A stretch of 8,564 nucleotides of DNA, taken from assembly GCA_000998185.1 (NCBI GenBank), contig LCCW01000025.1, positions 771-9,334 of the forward strand. Reading direction: 5' to 3'. Positions 1 to 4,490 of this stretch are shown one piece after another. Source of the stretch: Candidatus Kuenenbacteria bacterium GW2011_GWA2_42_15. GTDB taxonomy: Bacteria; Patescibacteriota; Patescibacteriia; UBA2196; GWA2-42-15. The notes below the pieces were generated by a model. It was not told the origin of the DNA and did no database searches. It saw nothing but the letters and a program-made list of their open reading frames with translations. Both the position numbers and the translations under genes were made by a program. Within the stretch, counting starts at the first letter, position 1; each line of letters opens with the position of its first letter.

Positions 1-154
1 AGCAAATTTACTTTTAATTATATTTGTGCTAAATTATGAATATAAAGATATAAAGTTTCTTAACCCACCCACCACCCAAATTGAGGTCCCGCCGTCCGCT
101 CGCAAAAAATTCTGGCCGTCCCCGCCGTCGTTAAAACTTTGGCGGGCAGGCATT

Positions 155-225
155 CAGGCGGGCGAAAAGGAAGGGGGTTGGGGGGAAGCCTGCCTGCCGG
201 CAGGCAGGGAATTTTCGCCCGCCTG
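155..225. repeat. Nested inverted repeat: 14-bp arms enclosing a palindrome
   Basis: The left arm at 155-168 (CAGGCGGGCGAAAA) is the exact reverse complement of the right arm at 212-225. Between them lies a purine-rich stretch and the perfect 20-bp palindrome at 189-208. The whole could fold as a long stem with an internal hairpin. Neither side has a T-tract that would make it a standard terminator. Confidence 0.8.
189..208. repeat. Perfect 20-bp palindrome of the CPR type
   Basis: CCTGCCTGCCGGCAGGCAGG equals its own reverse complement. The first flanking bases (G188, G209) do not pair, so the symmetry ends exactly at 20 bp. Palindromes of this kind recur between genes in many Parcubacteria-type genomes; that statement comes from memory, not from a search. 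Confidence 0.85.
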
Positions 226-227
226 TT

Positions 228-244
228 CTGCGCCGTAGGCGCAG
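228..244. repeat. 7-bp stem hairpin with a 3-nt loop
   Basis: CTGCGCC (228-234), loop GTA, GGCGCAG (238-244): a perfect stem with a tight loop, lying 2 bases beyond the right arm of the preceding nested repeat. It is not followed by a T-run on either strand, so it is not called a terminator. Confidence 0.75.
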
Positions 245-254
245 TGGGGTGGGA

Positions 255-299
255 AGCGTTTCCGCCCGTCCCGCATTAGGCGGGACGGGCGGAAACGCT
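255..299. repeat. Perfect 20-bp stem hairpin with a 5-nt loop
   Basis: The arm at 255-274 is exactly complementary to 280-299, with loop ATTAG at 275-279. The bases just outside (A254, G300) do not pair. The sequence TGGGGTGGG occurs at 245-253 and again at 299-307, so the hairpin sits between two 9-bp direct repeats, the second sharing one base with the stem. The stem is GC-rich and would be very stable as RNA or as a cruciform. There is no T-tract next to it. Confidence 0.85.
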
Positions 300-318
300 G
301 GGGTGGGGTTTCAAATCA

Positions 319-339
319 TTCGAGCGATTGTCGCTCGAA
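319..339. repeat. 9-bp stem hairpin with a 3-nt loop
   Basis: TTCGAGCGA (319-327), loop TTG, TCGCTCGAA (331-339): a perfect stem. It is followed by A residues on the + strand, so a T-run precedes rather than follows it on the - strand. A terminator role is therefore not supported in either direction. Confidence 0.75.
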
Positions 340-394
340 AAAGGTTCGAGCTTCGTTCAGCAATTACGAATGAGTGAAACGAATGAGAGCTGAA

Positions 395-416
395 GCAAGA
401 CAACTGCTTGTCTTGC
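395..416. repeat. 9-bp stem hairpin with loop CTGC
   Basis: GCAAGACAA (395-403) and TTGTCTTGC (408-416) are exact reverse complements around a 4-nt loop. It directly abuts the outer arm of the longer-range pairing at 417-530. Confidence 0.75.
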
Positions 417-530
417 GTTGGGAATTGAACGCCGGAGCGATGTGCGACGAGCAAAGGAGTGAGGAGCACCGCGAGGCGGTGGCTAGCCCGAGGAGGCGGA
501 AGCCGACGAGAGGTAAAGCCAATTCCCAGC
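417..530. other. Candidate structured segment closed by a long-range stem
   Basis: TGGGAATTG at 419-427 pairs perfectly with CAATTCCCA at 520-528, and the stem can extend through a T-G wobble (418/529) to G417-C530. Inside lie a perfect 6-bp hairpin at 467-481 (CACCGC, loop GAG, GCGGTG) and a small GGC/GCC stem with a GGAA tetraloop at 495-504. Together these resemble the layout of a multi-branched RNA, but they may only reflect repetitive GAGG/GCGA-rich DNA. No known RNA family is recognised, and neither strand can be preferred. Confidence 0.3.
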
Positions 531-534
531 AGCC

Positions 535-659
535 CGACCAATCAAGACATTTCAAATTTTCAGGGCTCACCACGCCTGTGGCGGAGCGGAGCTAATCAAG
601 CATTTTTCGTTCAAAATAGGTTCAAGCGGCGCTAAGTAATTGCGACCAATAAAGACATT
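535..659. repeat. Degenerate direct repeats of a 17-mer
   Basis: CGACCAATCAAGACATT at 535-551 recurs at 643-659 with one substitution. A weaker partial match, AATCAAG-CATT, lies at 594-604. The copies are about 108 bp apart and lack the regular spacing of a CRISPR array, so they look like decayed duplication remnants. Confidence 0.5.
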
Positions 660-738
660 GACAGGCATGTGAGCATGTTGACTGGGTTTCCGCTCATCTG
701 GACTGGCCAGTGCTCTGTAAAATTTTTTCCTTGCCTTT

Positions 739-769
739 TTGAAACAAATATGATAAGGTAAAATATAAA
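739..769 (+). promoter_or_regulatory. Possible rpsF operon promoter
   Basis: TTGAAA at 739-744 could be a -35 element and TATAAA at 764-769 a -10 element. The 19-nt spacer is long. TATGAT at 749-754 and TAAAAT at 759-764 are alternative -10 boxes without a well-placed partner. If the first reading is right, transcription would start about 10 nt before the rpsF ATG, leaving almost no leader. The region is AT-rich, so chance matches are likely. Confidence 0.3.
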
Positions 770-785
770 TATAAACCATCATTCT

Positions 786-1250
786 ATGTCCAGTCTGTTA
801 AAAGAATACGAAATTTTATACTTTCTGCCGATTACCTTCACGCCAGAAGAGGCTAATGATGTTAAAACGGAAATCGCCTCTATTATTGGCAAATACAACG
901 GCAAGGTAATCAAAGAAGAGGATTTGGGCAAAAAAAAATTATCCTTCGCCATCAAAGGCGCCAGGCACGGTTATTATCTCGCGACCTATTTTTCTTCCGA
1001 GCCAAATGCCGCGGCCAAGATAAGTCGAGAGATTAAACTTATGCCCCAAATTATCAGGCATTCTCTAGTTATTAAAAAAGATTATAAATTGCCGCATCTG
1101 GCCGCCCCTCTTTCAGCGTCAGCCAAAGTAGAGGAGCCGCTAGCGAAGACAACGCCAACCGAAGAGTCCCAGTCCGAATATCCAACCGGTAAAGTTGACA
1201 TGCAGGAACTCAATAGAAAAATTGACGAATTGCTTTTGGCAGATGTATAA
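786..1250 (+). CDS. rpsF: 30S ribosomal protein S6 (bS6)
   Basis: S6 binds 16S rRNA as a heterodimer with S18 in the platform of the small subunit. The core at about residues 6-101 has the family order: an N-terminal strand YEILYFLP, a helix beginning TPEEA, the basic loop DLGKKKLSFAIKGARHGYYL, and the closing segment MPQIIRHSLVIKKD. The protein has 154 residues, longer than the roughly 95-135 usual for the family, because of a tail at 102-154. That tail has an Ala/Pro/Glu-rich linker and ends in a predicted amphipathic helix (MQELNRKIDELLL). The ATG at 786 fits the family N-terminus, but no Shine-Dalgarno sequence precedes it. Gene order rpsF-ssb-rpsR is the widely conserved bacterial arrangement and supports the call. 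A run of nine A residues at 930-938 lies inside the gene. Confidence 0.96.
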   Translation: MSSLLKEYEILYFLPITFTPEEANDVKTEIASIIGKYNGKVIKEEDLGKKKLSFAIKGARHGYYLATYFSSEPNAAAKISREIKLMPQIIRHSLVIKKDYKLPHLAAPLSASAKVEEPLAKTTPTEESQSEYPTGKVDMQELNRKIDELLLADV

Positions 1251-1294
1251 AATAGAAACTATTTCAAAATATTAATTAACTAATCATCAAACCT

Positions 1295-1744
1295 ATGAAT
1301 CTTAATCGCGCTATGCTCATCGGCAATCTTACTCGCGATCCAGAGGTCAGAACCACGCCCAATGGCACTTCTGTCACCTCATTTGGCATTGCCACCAACT
1401 TCATCTGGACCGACCCCTCTGGCAATCGCCAAGAAAAAGTTGAATTTCACAATATTGTCGCCTGGAGAAAACTGGCTGAAATTTGCGGGCAATACCTGCA
1501 CAAGGGCTCCAAGGTTTATTTGGAAGGCCGCTTGCAGACCAGAAGCTGGGATGATCAAACTGGCAACAAGCGCTATATCACCGAAATTGTTGCCGACAAT
1601 ATGATTATGCTTGATACCAAAGGCGCGAAACCAGCCGCCGGGCCAAACGCTCCACCGCCTGAAGAAACCACTCCTACTATTCAAATAGAGGAATCTGATG
1701 TCTCTCCGGTTAATGAAATTAAAGTTGAAGAAGTACCCTTTTAA
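1295..1744 (+). CDS. ssb: Single-stranded DNA-binding protein
   Basis: SSB coats single-stranded DNA during replication, recombination and repair and recruits partner enzymes through its C-terminal tip. The OB-fold covers about residues 4-106, opening with the typical MNLNRAMLIGNLTRDPEVR and including VEFHNIVAWRKLAEICGQYLHKG and VYLEGRL. Trp38, Trp57 and Trp85 fall where DNA-stacking tryptophans lie in the family. A Pro/Glu-rich disordered linker (107-145) leads to the acidic-hydrophobic end EEVPF, matching the partner-binding DDIPF-type tip of E. coli SSB, so the gene is complete. It has 149 residues, slightly short but normal. It lies 44 nt after rpsF and 6 nt before rpsR, so one transcript is likely. 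No Shine-Dalgarno sequence is visible before the ATG. Confidence 0.97.
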   Translation: MNLNRAMLIGNLTRDPEVRTTPNGTSVTSFGIATNFIWTDPSGNRQEKVEFHNIVAWRKLAEICGQYLHKGSKVYLEGRLQTRSWDDQTGNKRYITEIVADNMIMLDTKGAKPAAGPNAPPPEETTPTIQIEESDVSPVNEIKVEEVPF

Positions 1745-1750
1745 AAAAAT

Positions 1751-1987
1751 ATGCTGAAACCCAGAAATGTTCCCAAAAACGCGCCCAATAAACATTGTTA
1801 TTTTTGCGTCAATCAAATTGACAACGCCAACTATAAAGATGTCCCTACCCTGCAACGATTTATGTCGCATTACTGCCGCATTGTGCCGGGCAGACGGACC
1901 GGACTTTGCGCCAAGCACCAACGCAAGGTGTCCACTGCCGTCAAACGCGGCAGAGAAATGGGCCTTTTGCCATTTGTGAGAAAATAA
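1751..1987 (+). CDS. rpsR: 30S ribosomal protein S18 (bS18)
   Basis: S18 is the partner of S6 in the platform of the 30S subunit. The 78-residue protein has the family signature: CYFCVNQIDNANYKDVPTLQRF (residues 16-37), then IVPGRRTGLCAKHQRKVSTAVKRGREMGLLPFV (44-76). Cys16, Cys19, Cys53 and His56 are placed like ligands of the zinc-binding form of S18, though zinc binding itself is inferred. The ATG lies 6 nt after the ssb stop codon, which fits translational coupling, with no Shine-Dalgarno sequence. In many bacteria rplI (L9) follows rpsR; here the operon ends in a terminator and no L9 gene is seen. Confidence 0.97.
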   Translation: MLKPRNVPKNAPNKHCYFCVNQIDNANYKDVPTLQRFMSHYCRIVPGRRTGLCAKHQRKVSTAVKRGREMGLLPFVRK

Positions 1988-1999
1988 TCTTTCCATTCA

Positions 2000-2031
2000 A
2001 AAATCGCTCCGACTAACATCGGAGTGATTTT
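2000..2031. terminator. Bidirectional terminator between rpsR and recA
   Basis: A 13-bp stem pairs 2000-2012 with 2019-2031 (one G-T wobble, 6-nt loop CTAACA). It begins 13 bases after the rpsR stop. On the + strand it ends in GATTTTG; on the - strand the equivalent end is GATTTTTGAA, so it can act as an intrinsic terminator for rpsF-ssb-rpsR and also stop transcripts coming from recA. The T-runs are short and lie mostly within the stem. Confidence 0.75.
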
Positions 2032-2097
2032 GTAATTTAAAATGTAAAAATCAAGGCAAACTGATGAATTTTTTTCTGGATTGCCCAATCAAGCCCG

Positions 2098-2117
2098 CCC
2101 TCGGCTACGATCGAGGG
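2098..2117. repeat. Small hairpin downstream of recA
   Basis: CCCTCG (2098-2103) pairs with CGAGGG (2112-2117), with a possible extra G-T pair. It lies about 80 nt beyond the recA stop. No T-tract follows it on the - strand, so it is not a convincing terminator. The rest of 2032-2199 shows no gene. Confidence 0.45.
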
Positions 2118-2199
2118 TCGGACAATGACAGTCGCGCCTTATATTCCGTTCTACCCTTTTCTTGATTTGTATTTTCTGTGTTTCTGCGTTTTTTTGTCT

Positions 2200-3243
2200 C
2201 TATCCCTCTCTCCCCTCGGCCTCTTTAACCTTATGCCAAATTTTAGCCGCGATATCGCGCGTCATTTTCATATTTTCCTTTAAAAACCTCTTGCTGTTCT
2301 CTCTCCCCACGCCAAGCTTGGCATCCAAATAGCTGTAAGAGTTGCCGGACTTGTTCACTATACCCTCTTCCACCCCGCGGTCAAGCACATCAGCGGTCAC
2401 GGATATTCCTTCGTTATACATAATATCAAACTCGCAACTCTTAAACGGCGGCGCCACCTTATTTTTGACAATCTTGGCTTTGACTCGATTACCAATAAAA
2501 TTTTCTCCCATTTTGATCTGGGCCGCCCGACGCAGCTCTATTCTGACTGAAGCGTAAAATTTCAAAGCCATGCCGCCGGTTGTCGTTTCCGGATTGCCAA
2601 ACACTACCCCGATTTTCAATCTTGTCTGATTCAAGAAAATCACCGTTGTTTCGGTTTTACTGATAATGCCGGTCAGTTTGCGCAATGCCTGGCTCATCAG
2701 TCTCGCCTGCAGTCCCATATGCGATTGTCCCATCTCGCCTTCAATTTCCGCCTTCGGCGTCAAAGCCGCCACCGAATCTATCACAATTATATCCACGCCG
2801 CCAGAACGCACGAGTGTCTCTACGATCTCCAACGCCTGCTCGCCGCTGTCCGGCTGGGAAATTAAAAGTTCATCCACTTTCACGCCTATCTTTTTGGCAT
2901 AATCCGGATCCAGCGCGTGTTCCGCGTCCACAAAAGCCGCTACCCCGCCTGATCTTTGCACGCTGGCAATGGCGTGTTGCGACACAGTGGTCTTGCCCGA
3001 AGCCTCTGCCCCGTATATCTCAATAACCCTGCCTCTTGGCAAACCCCCGACTCCCAAAGCCAAATCCAAAGATAAACAGCCGGTCGGAATCACCGGCACT
3101 TTTATTTTCTTTATCTCACCAAACTTCATAATCGCCCCTTCGCCAAATTTTTCCTTGATCTGCTCCATTGCCAATTCAGCGGCTTTTAACTTTTCCCCTC
3201 CTCCCATTACTTCATCCTCTATCTCCTGTTTCTTTGTCGGCAT
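2200..3243 (-). CDS. recA: Recombinase RecA
   Basis: RecA forms filaments on single-stranded DNA and catalyses homologous pairing and strand exchange in an ATP-dependent way. Its 347 residues include the N-terminal helix region (KLKAAELAMEQIKEKFGEGAIM, about 18-39), Walker A GAEASGKT (78-85), the catalytic-glutamate segment FVDAEHALDP with Glu108, Walker B VDIIVIDSVAAL (150-161), and the DNA-binding L2 region starting at NQTRLKIGVVFGNPETTTGG (205-224). Length is normal. Walker A has Ala-Glu-Ala where E. coli has Pro-Glu-Ser; the Lys and Thr that bind phosphate are kept. The ATG at 3243 gives about 12 residues beyond the E. coli N-terminus; Met13 is an alternative. No Shine-Dalgarno sequence precedes it. 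The gene lies 36 nt after an unrecognised gene and probably shares its promoter. Confidence 0.98.
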   Translation of the reverse strand: MPTKKQEIEDEVMGGGEKLKAAELAMEQIKEKFGEGAIMKFGEIKKIKVPVIPTGCLSLDLALGVGGLPRGRVIEIYGAEASGKTTVSQHAIASVQRSGGVAAFVDAEHALDPDYAKKIGVKVDELLISQPDSGEQALEIVETLVRSGGVDIIVIDSVAALTPKAEIEGEMGQSHMGLQARLMSQALRKLTGIISKTETTVIFLNQTRLKIGVVFGNPETTTGGMALKFYASVRIELRRAAQIKMGENFIGNRVKAKIVKNKVAPPFKSCEFDIMYNEGISVTADVLDRGVEEGIVNKSGNSYSYLDAKLGVGRENSKRFLKENMKMTRDIAAKIWHKVKEAEGREG

Positions 3244-3279
3244 ATTATTTAAATTAAATTAGTAAAATTATTATTAAGA

Positions 3280-3693
3280 TTATTTTTTTGCCGCCGCCCC
3301 AACTTTTTTTGTCTGCCTGGCGCTATCCATTTGTCTAGATATTTCTGCATATACCTTTCCGATAATATCCTGCTTGCTAGAAAGCGGCATTACTGTCCCG
3401 AAAGCCTCAATGTCTATTTGCATCGGTGGTAATTTTTCATACTCCATTTTGTCATACCCAGCGGGAAACCAAACCGTTAAAAATGTTTTCCACTCCTGAC
3501 CATTTTCTATTGGATGCGCTACGGTTAATTTATATGTGTACGCGTGGCCTGTCCACTCTCTTCCGTCTACCTTCATGGTACGGATTGGGTCGTCAGACGC
3601 ATATTCTATTTTAGCTCTTCCCTCCAAAATTTCCCTGATAGTTGGCGACATTCCAGGCTCGCCGCGTCCATAATCTCCCGTTAGTTTATCCAT
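3280..3693 (-). CDS. Hypothetical protein upstream of recA
   Basis: I do not recognise this protein. From the ATG at 3693 it has 137 residues, is soluble, and shows no signal peptide or membrane segment. The middle (about 40-100) alternates hydrophobic and polar residues with aromatics (REWTGHAYTYKLTV, EWKTFLTVWFPAGYDKMEYEKLPP), suggesting a beta-rich domain. It ends in a probable helix and a Lys/Ala-rich basic tail (KKVGAAAKK) that could contact nucleic acid. A TTG at 3723 would add ten residues; I prefer the ATG because every other complete gene here uses one. It sits 103 nt after the RodZ-like gene, has its own promoter-like sequence, and is only 36 nt before recA, so it is likely co-transcribed with recA. 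The function is unknown. Confidence 0.8.
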   Translation of the reverse strand: MDKLTGDYGRGEPGMSPTIREILEGRAKIEYASDDPIRTMKVDGREWTGHAYTYKLTVAHPIENGQEWKTFLTVWFPAGYDKMEYEKLPPMQIDIEAFGTVMPLSSKQDIIGKVYAEISRQMDSARQTKKVGAAAKK

Positions 3694-3736
3694 ATGCTTT
3701 TTATTTAATAATATTTTTGACAACTAATTTTTTATA

Positions 3737-3765
3737 ATTATAAAAAATCCTTAATAATTTGTATA
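3737..3765 (-). promoter_or_regulatory. Probable promoter of the hypothetical gene-recA pair
   Basis: On the - strand, TATACA (3765-3760) and a consensus TATAAT (3742-3737) are separated by exactly 17 nt. Transcription would start near 3730, about 37 nt before the ATG at 3693, or 7 nt before the alternative TTG at 3723. The surrounding DNA is AT-rich, so some chance of a false match remains. It falls in the only sizeable gap between the RodZ-like gene and recA. Confidence 0.5.
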
Positions 3766-3796
3766 TTCGTAACTGATTTGTAGATTTGCGGAGCGT

Positions 3797-4489
3797 TTAT
3801 CTTGCCGCCACCGGCTCTTTTCCCTCCTCCACTAAAATCCGCCGGTACACCACGGTTGTCTGGCCGTGTTTCTTTTTAGCTTCCAATTCAATTACATTCA
3901 AGCCCTTATTCAAATTTATGTCAATTGTGAAAAATCCATTCTTATCAGCGGTTATCTCTTGTCCGTTGACGCCAATTGTAACTTCCTCTTCGGCTAGCCC
4001 GAGTATCTTTACCTCCCCGGCGCAAGTTATGTAATTATCATCCGGAAAAAGCACCACGAGTTTCGGCGGCCGATAAAGGCGCCACACCTGGAGGCCTAAA
4101 TAAAAAACTATGGCCACGGCGCAAAAAATCACTGCCAGCCGCCTTAAAATACTTGGCAGGCAACGGAGATTTTTGGGGGTAATGCCAAATTTACAGTTTT
4201 TGTTGCCCGGCCAAAAATTCTGTCCTCTGGTCTCCTCTTTAAATTTTTTTAAGATTATGACTTTGTCCAAACCCAAAAAAAGCGCGTATCTCTGCAAAAA
4301 ACTTTTCGCGTAAACCTCGCCCGGCAGTATCTGCCATTCGCCATTCTCCATTGCCTCCAGATATTCCTGCCCCACGCCTATTTTTTTCTCCACCAAAGAC
4401 AAGGTTAAATTCAAAGACTCTCGAGCTTCCACCAGCCCTTCACCCAAAGACTTGACCGTAATTATTTTTTTCTGACGAAAAACCACCAT
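3797..4489 (-). CDS. RodZ-like membrane protein, HTH domain plus Ig-like domain
   Basis: A cytoplasmic helix-turn-helix of the RodZ/HTH_25 type occupies about residues 14-85 (SLGEGLVEARESLNLTLSLVEKKIGVGQEYLEAMENGEW, then LPGEVYAKSFLQRYALFLGLD). A basic stretch and one membrane segment follow (about 118-136), then an outside domain at about 142-222 with the strand pattern of a bacterial Ig-like or glucodextranase-B-type fold (VNGQEITADKNGFFTIDINLNKGLNVIELEAKKKHG). RodZ in rod-shaped bacteria connects MreB to the cell envelope; no mreB is visible here, so a shape role is inferred. I chose the ATG at 4489, one nucleotide after the ftsK stop (TAA-T-ATG), over an upstream ATG at 4522 that would overlap ftsK by 32 nt. 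This spacing suggests translational coupling. The protein has 230 residues. Confidence 0.85.
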   Translation of the reverse strand: MVVFRQKKIITVKSLGEGLVEARESLNLTLSLVEKKIGVGQEYLEAMENGEWQILPGEVYAKSFLQRYALFLGLDKVIILKKFKEETRGQNFWPGNKNCKFGITPKNLRCLPSILRRLAVIFCAVAIVFYLGLQVWRLYRPPKLVVLFPDDNYITCAGEVKILGLAEEEVTIGVNGQEITADKNGFFTIDINLNKGLNVIELEAKKKHGQTTVVYRRILVEEGKEPVAAR

Positions 4490-4490
4490 A

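Larger units (their letters stand above)
1..785. other. Gene-free, hairpin-rich spacer upstream of rpsF
   Basis: No open frame here resembles a protein: the short frames are low-complexity and run through inverted repeats. The first 60 bases are AT-rich, followed by a G/C-rich strand-skewed stretch to about 310. The region then holds a run of perfect inverted repeats (listed separately), a possibly structured segment at 417-530, degenerate direct repeats around 535-659, and an AT-rich stretch at 721-785 that must contain the start signals for rpsF. The sharp change from AT-rich coding DNA to GC-rich palindromic DNA is typical of intergenic repeat accumulation in Parcubacteria-type genomes, which is inference from general familiarity with such genomes. 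Confidence 0.8.

Noticed and set aside
26..238. Open frame of 70 codons on the + strand
   Set aside because: It runs through the nested inverted repeat and palindrome, is low in complexity, and resembles no protein.
340..352. GGTTCGAGC resembling a tRNA T-loop
   Set aside because: No acceptor stem, anticodon arm or D-arm can be drawn around it; the match comes from the neighbouring TTCGAGCGA hairpin repeat.
535..659. CRISPR array
   Set aside because: Only two good copies with unequal, non-spacer-like intervals, and no cas genes.
658..663. Perfect TTGACA -35 box upstream of rpsF
   Set aside because: No acceptable -10 element occurs 15-19 nt downstream, where the sequence is GACTGGGTTTCC-like.
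665..720. Possible S6:S18-binding leader RNA before rpsF
   Set aside because: A weak stem (670-674 with 692-696) next to a CCG and a palindrome at 702-711 can be drawn, but the conserved arrangement of that motif could not be confirmed by eye.
311..782. Several overlapping short open frames on both strands
   Set aside because: They overlap one another over hairpins and repetitive GAGG/GCGA-rich DNA, with no recognisable domain or good start signals.
930..938. Run of nine A residues in rpsF as programmed frameshifting
   Set aside because: The gene reads through in one frame with the full S6 family pattern on both sides, so no frameshift is needed.
1379..1996. 205-codon open frame antisense to ssb and rpsR
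   Set aside because: It is entirely opposite two well-identified genes and its composition reflects their complement.
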